Source: Paramecium sonneborni
Lineage: Eukaryota; Ciliophora; Oligohymenophorea; Peniculida; Parameciidae
Reading direction: 5' to 3'
Assembly: GCA_905182985.1 (NCBI GenBank)
Contig: CAJJDN010000040.1
Span: forward strand, 1 to 64,000
Length of the DNA stretch: 64,000 nucleotides
The notes beneath the pieces were generated by a model. It was not told the origin of the DNA. It was given only the letters and a program-made list of their open reading frames with translations, and searched no databases. Both the position numbers and the translations under genes were made by a program. Positions 13,299 to 28,500 of the stretch are shown here, piece after piece (position 1 is the stretch's first letter; every line of letters begins with the position of its first letter).

Positions 13299-14710
13299 AA
13301 GATTAGTTCAGATTTAGATTAGGAATAAGCAGATCAGTGTGCGTAGGTGCTCTTAATCACTTCTAGAGCATAAATACATATGATATAAACTATGATAAAA
13401 TAAAATTTAGAATAAGATATTGCATTTATTCATCAAAAATTTATTTCATAAATATACATTTCTATTGAAGAAGAAGAATTGAATTCTAAACTGAAGCTAG
13501 AGGATAACTTCTTTCTATTAATTAAATACAACAACAAACCTGGTCTCAAAATTTATAAAAATTGAAGAAGACCTAGAAATCTTGCAGTTGATGTAGCAAA
13601 GATTTTAAGGAAAGAATACTAATTGGAATTCTTAATCCTTTATTTATATTTAATGCATATTAAGATTTACTGATAAATTAAACCTTTATAATGAAAATAA
13701 TCTAGGTTATTATTAAAAAAGATTTATTAAGGATAAAAGTCTTCAAACATAAATTTAATCAATGATCATAACAAAAAAAGAAAAAATAGATTTGGGTTTT
13801 ATGGATTTCAAAAGTACCAAAATGCAATAAATTCAAAAAAATTTAATTCTAAAGATTCTTCCTATAAATATTTTTTATTAAAATTTTACAAAAAGGAAAA
13901 ATATTGGTTTTTTCTGAAACCCTTCAGGTTTTTTAATAAAATTGAAAAAGAATAAGAGACAAGGAATTTTATTTCATAATTATGCAAATATTTAACTTAA
14001 GAATGCAAACTTATCTTCATTTATGATTGTTCTTTAGGAAACATATCCAAATTTTTACATATTCAAGGGATCTACACAACAAATATCTAGTTATAGGGTT
14101 TTTTGAGTGATGATTTCTTTTTATAATTTAGGCATTTTATAAGGAACTGGTAAAGCATATATTTTTTCAAGCTTTTTGATTTAAGTTATAAATAAAGCCA
14201 AAGATTATATTATTGAGAAAATTTTATCTTAATTATGAACAGCTCTAGCATGCATAAATCAATATTAATGGAAGAAATTTCTGATATAGTACCATGCGCA
14301 TTTATGCCTGCTTTTAGGCTGGGTTTAATGCATTAAAGCATATTTTTGGATAGTTAAAAGAAATGTTTAGTAGTAGATAAACATCTATTACAAGTCAGTT
14401 AATATTTTAAATACATAGAATAGGATAAGTATAATGAATAAAGCAATGATGAAAATCTTGTGTAATAGTGTTTGCTAACATATGCTTCAAGAATTAGATT
14501 TTTTTATGATGTTGATTACTTTGTTATATTTCACAATTAATTTTAATCTATATTATTTTAATAATTAAAAATGTTCTTCAGAATATACTTCAATAAATCA
14601 AAATTCTGAATTGATATAAGATAATATTTTAAATTAATTTGAATACAACAGAAAAAGTTAACATAACTAATTATCGTATTTAAATTATTAATAATTCAGC
14701 TAAACCTCAA
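13299..14710. repeat. Direct repeat 2, copy B
   Basis: Second copy of 11884-13295, just after the N at 13296, including the ORF copy at 14235-14609. Confidence 0.85.
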
Positions 14711-17237
14711 ATTAATAACAGCCACCAGAGGTTAAGAAAAATAATAATTATAAATAAAATAATTTAATAATTATTCGGCATAAGTTTGTCTAAAGAAAGT
14801 AAAATTTTATATCGGCCAGACTTTTTAAATACTTAGATAAAAATGTAACAATTCTATAAGAATCTTAATTAAATAATATTGCGAAATTTTAATGTAAAAG
14901 TATCAATTAGGTTAACGCAATCAATAAAGTGAAAATCATTATATTAAAGAGAAACTTAAATCTATGTATTTGTGAGAATCTTGAAAATTGAATACATAAA
15001 TAAAACAATAAAAAATATACTTAAAAAAAAGGATTATAAAAGGACCACATCGATGTTAGGACCTTACCTTGAATTTTTATAATCAGAAATTTTACTTTAA
15101 ATTTAGTTTCTTATGAACTAATTAAATATGAAAAGGGAGTTTTACCATTTCATTTTTAAATATAACACAAGTTATCTGCTAAAATATTTGAAATAGTTCA
15201 AATCTCATTTCAGATAGTAGTTGAAGGATTAATATTGTATATTCCTATAAAAAGATTTGGCTGAATAAGTTGGTTCTTCAAACTATTAAACTTGATATTA
15301 TAATAGACTAAGAATATTGAGCCTGAAGTTAAATTTTTATTAGAGTAGTTTTAATATCATAATTTATGATAGATCATGCAATAGGAAATGTATAAAATCT
15401 GAATTGAGGAAAAATATTATGTTAAATCTACAAACCCCTCAATTTAATACTAAACTTTGATTAAGTATACTAATTCAATGTTAACTTCTTCTAGTCTAGA
15501 TAAAATCAATCTAAATCATGATGTCAAAAATTAAATATCCATGTTTAGTTAGCACATCTTAAAAATAGGCTATTATAAGTATGCGTGTTAACAAATACAA
15601 ATTTGGTAACAGGTTTATTTGTATTCATGACCCACCTTTTACATCCAAAACTGCAATTATAATTTGTTACATCATCAAACCTGTTTTGGAATAGATAATC
15701 TGAATATAAGTAGGTTAGAAATATTTAAATGATAAGGTATTGCCCTCTAGTTGTTTGTTGCTTCATATTTGAATGAACTTTATGAAATATAATATTGAGA
15801 TCCTCTATAATGATTTCCTACCTCAATTAGACATATTAAAATTATAAATATCCGTGTTAATGTAATTTAATCTGCAGTACCAGCTATATATTGGCAAATA
15901 TTCACCATTCATCAACTGTGTTAAATCAACAATTGACATGGTTTAAGCATTTATTTTATGATTAATTTGAATTTATTAAAATTAATAATAATTTGACAAA
16001 GCTTGAAATTACTTCATTGGAAGTTAATGTTCATTGTGACTATTAGTCTACTTTTTATATTTACACTAAGTTCTATTCTACTCTAAACTACATAAAATCA
16101 ATAATTCACAGCAATTACAAGTTATATTAGATGATGAATTTTATCTAATAATAATAACATAAATTCTATAATTAATTTGAAATATACAATTTAGAAAAAC
16201 TTAGTATTTGATTTAAATCTCTTAGATTCGAATTATTATAAAACTCACTTTTCTAGGGATTAAGTCTCAATTATAACGTGGTAGATCAATATTATTTTTT
16301 AACAATAATTAGAGAGGATAGTAAATTAGCTGTGTTATATTAGAAGACAGCTAATAGCTAATGAAATAAATTTTTATAAATGAAGATATATCGATTTCAT
16401 ATTAGAAAAACAGTTCGAAAATTTGAAATATATACATAAATTAAAGAAAATTTTGATTAGAATAGATATAAAACGGATATAGATGAGAATGCTTATGTTT
16501 ATTTAAATTTTAAAATTAAATTGAAATATTTAGAACTGATGCTAAAGATAATCAATAAATGATGATGAATGGTTACTTTTTGGGATATGAAATTTAAAAA
16601 TAAACATGAATAGAATTCTTTTTAATTTTTGTAATTTTAAATCTAATTGCAGTGATGAATAAAACAAATTATTAATGGTTATCAAGGCTTTATGTTCTTT
16701 ATTGTCATTAAATTAAGATAAGGACTACAGTTAGTATAAGAATATCAAAAAAAAATTTGAAATTGCTGAGAAAATATGCTTAAGCCATTGATTCTTACTT
16801 ATGTGAATCACAATTTAATCTGATATATTTTTATATTATGAATATATCATAAACAATCCTATCCATAAAGTGTTACAACAACCTAAATCATTACTTCATT
16901 TATAATTTGATAACTTAATCTATCCTTAGGCGATATATGTTTAAAGTAATAACAAATTATAATTAAGATATATATTAATGTAGGTCATAAATTATTAAAT
17001 ATAATGGTTTGTGCATATAATTCAACAAAAAACTAACTGGCGTTCAAATAGATATCAGTCTACAAATATGGATATTAAAATTAGAGTAATTTATCAAGAA
17101 TTTAAGTTCAAATTCAAAAAATTAAAAATGAAATTTAAATATAATGCTTATAAATGTTAAACATCCTGAATGCTAAGACATCTTTCATTTTTGAAATTAT
17201 TGAAAAAATTGGTTTTGAAACTTCAAATTAATCAAAC
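14711..17237. other. Gene-poor stretch, nothing assigned
   Basis: AT-rich DNA. I did not find a frame with convincing protein character on either strand. Confidence 0.4.
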
Positions 17238-17874
17238 TAAACATCAATAATGCTAAAACAAAAAATGAGGAATTTTTCTCCAAAGAACAGATTAAAAAGC
17301 TTTTCTATAAAATATTAGAAAAGAAGCGTGATTAGAACAACAAAAATGTTACATAATAAATAAGGACACTATAGAAACTGAAAAAATATTATAAGAATGC
17401 AAAATCGATTATTTGAAAGATATAAAAACATACATATAGGATGCAGAATCTAGAAACTGCACTAATTTTAATTTTTTTGAATATATAAAATTAGATTAAT
17501 AGAAAGAAGGTTTCGATGGCTATTGTAAAAAATGAAAATTTATTAGTATTATTCTATTCTGTTAGATATTATTAATCAATAGTAGGTATGCCTTTAATTC
17601 TATACCGCAAACTGATCTTAGAGAAATGGCAGTTGTAATTTATTAATAATTTACTGGCCTTGATCATAATTTTACTATTTGCATCGTTAAATCACTATTC
17701 TCGAAATTAGGATTCAAATTTATTGTTCATTTAACTTTTTGATATTTTTAAATCAATCTGATGTTTTAGAGAAAAAAATATTGTAACATTTACATCCTCA
17801 TAAGATTTAAAGGATTTTTTAACTTCATAGGGACTTTAAGAGTCATTTTGTGTTTCAAAATACAGTTTTTATGA
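17238..17874 (+). pseudogene. Decayed coding relic, family unknown
   Basis: A Lys/Glu-rich frame (for example KNEEFFSKEQIKKLFYKIL) starts near 17.24 kb, shifts phase near 17.33 kb, then runs on through in-frame TGA codons near 17.54 and 17.73 kb to about 17.87 kb. The downstream part includes stretches such as DLREMAVVIYQQFTGLDHNF that look like real protein. Two internal TGAs and one frameshift with no placeable intron argue for a pseudogene. I cannot name the family. Confidence 0.3.
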
Positions 17875-18322
17875 AGAAAACTTTAAAAAATGTGGTAATG
17901 TATGACAATTAATTGGTTAAAATTTTAAAATATTAGAAAATCACTTATTTTGTACAAGGAATCTTTTGAGCTAGATATGATTGTTTTAAGTGATATTTCC
18001 GATCACCTGAAACATACATTTGATTCTAGATCTCAAAGTTTAATAATAACTGACTTTTGTTATAGACATTTATTTAATTACTCCTATTTACTATTTACGT
18101 AATAAATTTAGCTGAATGAAATAAAATTGACAATAGATTTAATTGACATCATAACTAAGATTATGTCATTAAAAATCATATTATATTTAATAATTTATAA
18201 TGCTTAATCAACAAACAATATGTTTATATTCTTTCTTTTATTATATTTATAAATAATTTTCGAATTGTAAGTAAAAATCTTAAAAATTTGAACGTTAAGT
18301 AATCATCAATTTGATTATTAGT

Positions 18323-18874
18323 GTCACTCTGAAAGAAAAACGATTTAATTGGAGCTATGAAATTAGTGATTCTAATAAAGTCTTAATTCTTCATTTATTT
18401 TTATAGAACATCATTTTAAACTAGAGAATCACTCATTATATCAGCAAGATAAGGCTAAAACTGAAGTTCACTATAATTAAACATATATAATTTTTAGATA
18501 TCAATATAGCCATTTTAGTCCCTTAATTGATCCACTAAACCTCAAAATTAACTTTAAAAATTAAAATAATATTTTACATTAATTTCCAATGCTCTAATTC
18601 TTACTTCGAAATTTACATTTAGATAAAACATTGTTAGATATATTTAAAACTATAAAATCAATAAGAATATTAAGACCTTATTAGGAATGAAAACTAATCC
18701 AAGTTGATCTCTATATTATTTTTAACTTAATTTATTGAATATGTATCAAATAATTCATGGAGAATCAATTTATTCTCAAATAAAATTATTTTTAAATAAC
18801 CTACTTTCTAAAATTCTTTTTCAAAATACATAAAGAACAATTAGACAATTAGGGATGTTGGAATGGAAATATGA
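18323..18874 (+). other. 183-codon UGA-free frame, possible relic
   Basis: This frame has no TGA for 183 codons, longer than chance usually gives here, but it lacks a clear start and any recognised motif. It lies between other relic-like frames on the same strand (17.2-17.9 and 18.98-19.39 kb), so the three may come from one decayed element or gene. Confidence 0.2.
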
Positions 18875-18983
18875 AATCACAGATTGCATTTATAATTTTT
18901 TGGTAAAATGGATTATAAAAAAACATGAATTCTACAGTTAATTTATAAAAAAAAGTTTGTTTAAACTATTATATATTAAATGA

Positions 18984-19394
18984 GTTAAATTCAAAAAGTT
19001 CTTTGACTATTCTGTTTTATTATTTGATAATAAACTTGAATTTTAATAGTTTGATCAAAATAATTCACATATAATAATTTATTATTCAGTATCAAGTTAA
19101 GCTAATAGCCTTGTATACATTAATACTCTTGCTTATGCAGTTGTAAATTTTCCTTAATTATTGAATTCAAATTTCTTAATTGAAGCTCAACAAATTAAAT
19201 ACCATAATCTTTTATTCTTTTCCAATCAATTATTATATATATCTTGTAATTTTTTCACGATTGTTAGATCATCAAATGAATGGAATTTTCAAAGTTTTGG
19301 AATAATTGATAACGATTTTAAAGGTTTTTTGAAATTTTTTTCATCTCTAAAGGAAATTACTTAAGATTATGAAATCATTTTTTTATATGATTGA
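18984..19394 (+). pseudogene. Coding-like relic, family unknown
   Basis: 136 codons are open between two TGAs on the plus strand. The middle and end have low AT-bias residues and mostly CAA rather than TAA for Gln (SLVYINTLAYAVVNFPQ, then RSSNEWNFQSFGIIDND). There is no Met at the left boundary and no intron acceptor that clearly joins it to the frame at 18323-18874. I treat it as a remnant of a longer gene. Confidence 0.3.
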
Positions 19395-22300
19395 GTTTTT
19401 CTGAGAGTTCAAATGATCATTTATTAATTTTGAACTCTAATGTTAGTCATTAATAATATGTGTGCTTTATATAACTAGGCTATAATGATTTTTTTGCCTT
19501 AGCAATTATCAGATAGTTTTACAGATCTATTTTTCTTATAAACACAGATTGCTTTGCTTTCTCTACTCTGTCATTTACTTTTTTTTCTTATAAACATATA
19601 TAAATTTTAATAGCTGAATCAATCCTCTTCTAAAACCATAGCTCTAGATAATTGCTGACTTTCTTTAAATCTTAATTTTATTTTACTACAACAAGTTAAA
19701 AAAATATTATCCCCTCTGCATTCATACCTAATTGTTTTTATATGTCATTGAGCAGTTACTATAATCTTGATTTGAATTGTTAATATAATGAGGATACTTT
19801 TCATATATTAATCCTTAAAATTGATAATAATTGTATTTTAGACACAAGGGATTAGATTATAATATTTAATAATAGTATATTCTTGTTAAATTTGTAATAG
19901 TACTACCATTTTAATTTAATAAACATAGTTATTGCTTATTTTAATATATAGAATAAAGTAAGAATTATAGCCAAAAACTTAATTATAAGTATTGTATTCT
20001 GGGAATAAAAAAAGGTTATATTTATGATGAGGGAGTAATTTAGAGTAATGTAATAATGGATTATTAATTGTTTATTAAATCAAATGCTAATTATTAAGAT
20101 ATTAGAAAGACAAATTGATAATTGAAAATAAATATATTCTTTTAAAAATTAACAGAACTAGAAATAAGGATTAAGAAACTATTCAACTTTTTCACATAAT
20201 TTTGATCATTCTTACAATAGATTATATTATGTTATCAAGGATATTTTGCTTTTAATTATATTACAGGATAATTATGATTATATTATGTTTATTATTTTCT
20301 TAAAGAAATTCTTTAATTTTTTTAATTTGAAATTTTTTCAGAAGAGCATATGTATTATTTTGTATTAATTAAATGAAAAATTTTCATCCATTTTTTATTA
20401 AGACAAAAATTTTATAATAGCGTAATATTGATATTGAAATTTATTTAAAATCATTGGAGAATATGGATTTATTTTTTTGCGAAACTAACAAATGAAAAAA
20501 TATTTCAATAACAGAATCATCTTATCTTTATTCTGAAACTTTTCCCAATAATTTCTCAAATCTTATATATTGTTATTTAATAGGAATTTAAGATGTTATT
20601 TAAATGAAATGAATTAGCATTTAATATTTAATTCAATAATAATTTTAAACAAGTATTAAAAAGTAATATTATTTAATAAATTAGGCATATGATAAACTGG
20701 CAATTTCTTGGTAATAAATATGGGTTAAAAATTAATGGATATCTCAATTTTCCTAATTTCACCATTCCATTAACCAATAATCTCCCTCAAATATTTTTTA
20801 GCCTTATTTTTGTTCTTTTGGTTAGATATTCATCTTTGCGCTTTCTTACCGAAGTTATCATCTGAAAACATTTTTTATTTTTGTTGTTTCTTTTTGCATT
20901 ACGTTATTCCAATGTATATAGTTTATATAAATTTTTTTATATAGGTGGTATCATCAACTTAATATAATATTAATGGCCAATAGAGTAATATAAAAGATAA
21001 GATTAACTTTGCTAGATTAGATACCAATAATATCGAACTATTTATTAGAAGTTGGTTATAGTGGAGATGAGAGAGAGTATTAATATATGTCAAATAAACT
21101 CTATAATTTATAAATAAATCATTTGTATCAATCTTTTTATTTAATTAAATATATATAATTTAAGATAAATCATTCTTATAAGGGAATCCGTGAAAAAAGC
21201 TTATTTTTTTATGATTTCAAAATTTATCATTTTATATAAACCAAAATACTGTTCACTAAAAAAGTTAAATTGTTTATTAACTGCTAAAATAATTTTCAAA
21301 ATTTTAAAAAATCTTATTTGTGTTTATTATAAAGATAATTTTTGCTGGAATAAATATAATAAAAATTTGAGTTTAAATAAAGTTNNNNNNNNNNNNNNNN
21401 NNNNNNNNNNNNNNNNNNNNNNNNNNNNNNNNNNNNNNNNNNNNNNNNNNNNNNNNNNNNNNNNNNNNNNNNNNNNNNNNNNNNNNNNNNNNNNNNNNNN
21501 NNNNNNNNNNNNNNNNNNNNNNNNNNNNNNNNNNNNNNNNNNNNNNNNNNNNNNNNNNNNNNNNNNNNNNNNNNNNNNNNNNNNNNNNNNNNNNNNNNNN
21601 NNNNNNNNNNNNNNNNNNNNNNNNNNNNNNNNNNNNNNNNNNNNNNNNNNNNNNNNNNNNNNNNNNNNNNNNNNNNNNNNNNNNNNNNNNNNNNNNNNNN
21701 NNNNNNNNNNNNNNNNNNNNNNNNNNNNNNNNNNNNNNNNNNNNNNNNNNNNNNNNNNNNNNNNNNNNNNNNNNNNNNNNNNNNNNNNNNNNNNNNNNNN
21801 NNNNNNNNNNNNNNNNNNNNNNNNNNNNNNNNNNNNNNNNNNNNNNNNNNNNAACCAGATATTTAAAAAATAAAAGAATAATGATAATATATATTAATAG
21901 ATATTATTGTAAATATGTGTAAGATATTGAAAATTATAAAAATTTATAAATTATTAAAAAAAGTTTATCTCAATTTCTTCAATTAATATGCATTAAAAGA
22001 TTGAATTTCAATTTCGTAGGAAGAATTTTAAATTGTGAATTTTTATGTATTAATTTTTTGAGACACCTCTCATCATTACTGCCTTGCCTTAGTTCATAGA
22101 TTCTTTTCGAATCATTTTAAGCAATAAAAAAATGAAATCAATAAGCAAATATAGAAAAATTAGTATAAGTTAAAGATTCAGATATACTTGAAGGAGATTC
22201 CTTGATAATTGAGAACTTTAGCTACCCATAAATAAACTTTACTTATAAATAGTAATTAATAATAGAGAATTGATAGAGTAAATATAAAATAATATTCCTT

Positions 22301-22545
22301 AAATTGTCTAAATCTTTCTTTTTTATCTCTATTTTGTCTCTATCCTCATTTTCTATTTTGAGAGATTGATCATAAAATTATTTATTACCATCTTAGTTAA
22401 CATACATTTAAAATTGGCTTTTATAAAAATTTTATATTATTTTAAATAAAATTAATTAATCCAATAAATGTTTGAGTTAATGATAAATAGCGTAAATAAA
22501 ATTTTTATAATTATGTTTTTATCTTTTAAAATTATCATTTCATTT
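19395..22545. other. Gene-poor stretch up to the first clear gene
   Basis: Nothing assigned apart from the gap. The frame entering the gap at 21190 is not supported by homology or composition. Confidence 0.45.
21385..21852. other. Assembly gap (468 N)
   Basis: A run of 468 N. Unlike the five single-N joins, the flanks do not repeat each other. Confidence 0.99.
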
Positions 22546-25500
22546 TCAAAAAAATAATAAATTGCTAGCACGTTTTTCTTAATTGTTTTTGCATTTTAAT
22601 TAAGAAATCTTTAGAACCTGAGGTATTAATTGCTTTATAAAAACGATTAGCAAAGTGGAAAGCAATAAATACATATGAATAAAACCTAAAGTTATAATAT
22701 TTTAGGGTGAAAGATACATTTCAGCAGTTTTCGTATAACAAATCAATGTCAGAGTAAATATTGATAATATTCCTTCAATTATCAAAGATACATATTTTTC
22801 TGCTTTTGAACATTACTTGTATTTGAAAATAACCAAACATTAACTTAAATTGATTATAAAAATAAGCAAACTTTATAACATTTATTATTTTTAGAAGAAT
22901 ACTAAAACAAAATGGAATATTGATGTCCTTACCATATCTAAAGTGATAAACTAAATGTCAGATTTTTTTTTGATATTTTTATTTTTTAATTAGGATTGAA
23001 TTGATTTCAGAATGAAATTGATAAAAGTGATTAAAATTAGAAATGATATTAGGTTTGAAATTACATTTCTAAAATTGTTAATAGGATGGTTTTGAATAGA
23101 TAAGAATATTTTAAAAATCAAATCCCATGCATTTAATTAAATAAGCTATCTGATTGAATTTTATGAAGAAAAGTATCTCATTTTAATAAATAATTTAATG
23201 TTGTAACTTATCATAAGTATTGAGGATAGGATAGGAGTAAGGATTTTAGATTTTGTGGAATTGAGAATCTATAAAAAATTTTTATATGCCCTTAATTTAA
23301 GATATAATTAAAACAATTTTCCAGCACAAGCAAAAAATGCTACCATCAAAAAACATTAAAAAATTTAAGGGAAAATATTAGTCAAAAGATCAATTTCTAT
23401 ATTATACAATTCAAATTTTCCAACTAATTAGATTTAAGTTTAATTCTAATATCCTGTGATGAATTTCAAAAAATCATCAATCTGAAGGAAATTTATATAA
23501 GATTACACTGATAGCATATCCTAAGCTTCAAAGTAAAGGAAAAGATTTTCAGGATAATCAACATTGATAAATTTAAAATACGATTGATACTAAAGTACAT
23601 TGAAGGTTTCAATGAATATAGAGCTTTCTCCGGAAAGTAAGGAAATTGATGCAATTGAAAGAGCACCTATAATAAAACCTTTATTGGACTTTTACATAGT
23701 TATTGAGGTTTGCTTGTTTTTTTGAGAGAGAATTTTAGGTATTTCAAGCAATATGGTTTGATTATTATTTGAAATTGTTTGATTATTTTAGTTAGTAATT
23801 TCTTGATCAAGTTAAACTATTAGATTTGGTTTAGATTCAAGTTATACAAATATATCTATAATCACTTGATATTCAATAAATTGTAAATCAGATGATATGT
23901 CTTTAAGAGACTCTACTATGATTTTATAATCCTGAGTATTTAAATTTGCGATTGTTATAGTAAACATTTGATTATTTATTTACGTTGTCTAATCTAATTT
24001 TACTTCTTGATCAAATTTAATATGAATAGTCTACTGAGAAAATATTTAATTAATATAAACAAGTAGCATACGTGGTTTTTAAGAAAATACACATTCATTA
24101 TTTCTACAAGCCATTTCAAATAATATTGGTTCATTTTTTTATTCTAATAATCCTTAATTTATGTTCGGATTATTTGAATTTGTTTTATTATTATTAATAG
24201 AATTATTAGTTGAATCAGACTTTCCATTAGAGTTCGTATTATTTTTAGAATTTTATGTATCAGCACTACCTTTATCATTATCATTAGGATATTTATTATT
24301 TTCATCATTCTACTCATCTATATTGTCATTAGTTGTATTACCATTTTCATCTGTATTTCCACTTTCATCAATATTACTATTTTCATCTGTATTTCCATTA
24401 TCATTAGGATTTTCTTATTCTTCATTATTAGATATTTGATTACATGAATTATCAACTAATTGATAATTTTCTATACATTCAGAGCAAATACCTTCATTGC
24501 ATATAGAACAGTATTATGTACATTAAAATTCACAGTTGTAGCATCCGTCAAATTGAATATCATTACCATCATCACAATTTTCAAAATTATTAATAACAAT
24601 TCCATCTCCACAAAATGGTTAACATTCATTCATGTTGACTTAAAATCCAATTTGACATTAAAAGCATTAAAGTAGATTACAATCTACACAATATTATTGG
24701 CATTAATAATGACAATTTACACAATTACTGTTATTTATATCATCACATTATTCATTAGAATATGGAATAACTAAATTATCTCCACATAATGGCTCACAGA
24801 TATTATTTGAATTTAAAATTAAACCTTGAATACAAGAAGTACAGATGCCAAATATGCATTATTCACAAAATTAATCACATTAATATTTGCAATCATAACA
24901 ACCATCAAATATATAATTGTTACCATCATCACATTATTCATTCATACCTAGTATTGAGTCTCCACATTGAGCATATCCATCTTTCACATATGTAATTTCA
25001 AGAAAATGCTCTTAAATGCATTAATTATTAAATAAATAACTTCTATTCTAACATAAATAACATCTTCCATTATAACAATTTAGACAATTTTTATCACAAT
25101 TATGATTACATTCAAAATTATCATTTAAAATTTGTGTTCCTGAACTATAACATATGTCTTCCCCAATTATTATACCTTCTCCAAGTTAAGGTAAACATTT
25201 AGTTCCATAATATCCTGATTAACATTATATGCAATAATCCTCAATACATAATTGACAATTCTTCACACAACTATTTGACATAATTACACATATCTATTTA
25301 AATTAATCTAAATAAGCTAAATCTTGACATACTAAACAAGTATAGTCTATCTAAATTTTACAATAATCAATAAATTAACTTAAGAATGTAGATTATTGAA
25401 TACAAAATTCATTATTCTAAGATAAATAATATCCATTTGAACAAACCTAACAAATTCCGCATTGACATATCAAACAATTAGAATCACATAATAATTAACA

Positions 25501-28500
25501 ATTGTTTAATTGAAGTGAAATAGGTTTACATTGATATAAATACAATTCAAAACCATCTATACATTCCTAACATCGTCCTTTAATACAATCAATGCAAGTA
25601 TGTGAGCATGAAAATTGACATTAATGACATCCATCACCATATAGAATATTACCATCGTCACATTATTCATCAATAGTGACTATATTATCACCACAAATAG
25701 AATAACATAAATAATCAATTATTTTGTAACCAGTTTTACAATTCAAACAACCTTTTCCAAACATATCACATTATTCACAAGAAGTTTGACACATAGGTTT
25801 AAAATTTTAACATCCTTTATATGGTAATATAAAATTATCATTACAAGATGGATCTTAATTTACAACACATAAGTCATCTACCAAATTATATCCAGTCACA
25901 CATTCTAAACAATTACCATATCTACAAATTTTACACTTTGATCCTTAATAACATTCAAATTGACAATTACTATTGCATCCATCATTATTGAATGTATTAC
26001 CATCATCACATTCTTCTGAAAACCCATATGGATGTGATACCACTAAACCATCTCCACAAATATTAATACAAAAATAAGCTAATGGTTTGAATCCAATAAG
26101 TTCACAATCTATACATTTTCTATTAATATAATCACATGAAGAACATGCTCCTTTACATTCAAATTTACAATTTACGCAATCATTTTAATAAATTCCAACT
26201 CCATGATCACAATATTCATTTCCAACAATTATCCTATCTCCACAGATTTCTTAACATTCAAATGGTATTACATTTGGATTTATTTCCCATCCTAAAGTAG
26301 CACATTCAAAACACTCTCCTTTAATACATTTTGTGCATTATTTTTAACATTAATATTAACAATTAAAACATCCATCATATGCAATAAAATTTCCATCATC
26401 ACACTATTCATTTCCTGATATGATTCCATCTCCACAAATACTATCACAAGGTAATATTGTTGTTGAATCACAATTTATACAATATGATGGACATTAAAAT
26501 TAGCAATTATAACATAAATCATCCAAGACATTATTATTATCTTCACATTATTCAAATCCTACTATTTGAGTATCCCCACAAATTGGTTAGCATTCTCCTA
26601 ATACCATAGTAAATCCTGAATCACAACTATTGCAATTACTATTATGCCATATTAATAATGTACCACTACATTTCTTATAGCATTATTTGAGTAAGCTATT
26701 TTCAATAGAAGGACAACCTAAAATAAATAGTAACACTTACTTATACAAACATTATTCACTTCTTAAAAACCAGGTTAACATTTACATTATAACCCTTTTA
26801 AAATTCTATTTTGATTTGAATTACATAAAAGGCAATCATTTTTTGTACCTCCAAAACAAGTTAAACATGATTCATGACATTATTAACATTTCTTTAATCC
26901 ATTAAAAAAGAATGTTCCTTATTAACATTAACATGTTTAACCTACCTTTTCTATAAATTAAACATTCTAGCATGTTTAACATTCATTAGCAGTTGGTCCA
27001 ATACAAGTTTTACATATGGAATGGCATGGTATACAATTTTAATTTAAATTATCCAAATAAGACCCATCCTCACATACACATTAACCATTTAATATTTTTC
27101 TATTAGAAAGTTATTGGCATTTTAGACAATGAGTTTGACTTATACATTAACTACAATAAAGTGGACAATCAAAACATTAATTTGATTGCTGATATTGATT
27201 TTCTTTACAAACACAACTACGTTATGTCCTTACATATGTAGATTTACATGTTAAACAATTAAGTTATGATTTACATGTTAAACATTATTGAGGACAATCC
27301 AAACACTATAAAGAGTATTTATCATAATATTAATGAATTAAACAATCTTCTTAAAATTTTACTATATTAGAATCATATGTACTATTAAATTAAGTACAAA
27401 CATATTAATCTAAGCATTCTAAACAAAAAGGTTAGCAATGATGAACAGCTATATAATAATTATAAAAACCACAATAGGCAGTAATTGGTTCATTATTTAA
27501 GCCAAAACATTCCCAAGAAATAGTAAGAGTATTTGTATAATGAATGATTTTTTCATAAACTTTATCTATTCTTGTTCCGTCATTGAATATCTTGATGTAA
27601 CTATTTCTTGTTTTTTCAATAGGTGAATTATTTTATATGGTATAGATGAATTTCCCATTTAAAGGAAATGATGGACCATAAATAATATAAAACCCAATAG
27701 TTATGCTATGATGAGGATTAATAATTGTATGAGATCTTTAAAATTTAGCTTAAGCCCAAACATATTGTCCTCCAAATACTCTATATCCTTGAAAATAGGA
27801 AAAGTAAATATCTTGTCCTTTTAAGAAATTATTTCCATTCTGGGATATTAATGTATATTATGAATATTAGCCAAGATCTGTAGCAGCATCAATATATTCT
27901 TATATTAAATAATTGGAATCTTTAATGATAAATGAATTTGATACGTGGAGTTTCAGCATCATAATCATGGCAATATGTACCAACAATTTTTTAATATGGT
28001 TAATCGCAAGCCTCTATACATGTACCATCTTTGTAGATGTAATAATTAATTTAGCATTTTGAACATTAGAATGGTACTTCACATATTAAACATGGTTAAG
28101 GACAATATCCTGAAGTAATTAAAAGAGATTTGATTCCCCATCCAGCTGAATTATCACTTATGTTATATATAAATATTTACGTATAATTTCCGATTATTGA
28201 AATCGAAAATTCATCAGCATAAGGATTGATGTAAGCATAAGTGATTAAATCATATTAAGTACATTAAGTGTAAGTTAAATATGATTGTAAGCTGTAGTTA
28301 TCATATATTGTGAATTTATGAGATTAAATTCCAGTAGCATCTTTATAAATTGATCCATAATATTGATTGTTAATATAAAACTATATCCCACAATTTGTAG
28401 GAATATCATTAAAAAGTACAATTTAAATCTTTATTCCAAATAAATAAACTCCTTAAATTGAAGATTGAACTTCATTTATAAATCTTTATATGCCATAATT

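Noticed and set aside
21190..21873. Frame running into the 468-N gap
   Set aside because: Most of it is N; the readable part is Lys/Asn/Ile-rich with no motif.
24161..24439. Plus-strand ORF rich in Leu/Ser/Phe, and further plus frames at 24460-26905
   Set aside because: Antisense shadows of the cysteine-rich gene; the minus frame here encodes its Asn/Asp-rich linker and cysteine repeats without a break.
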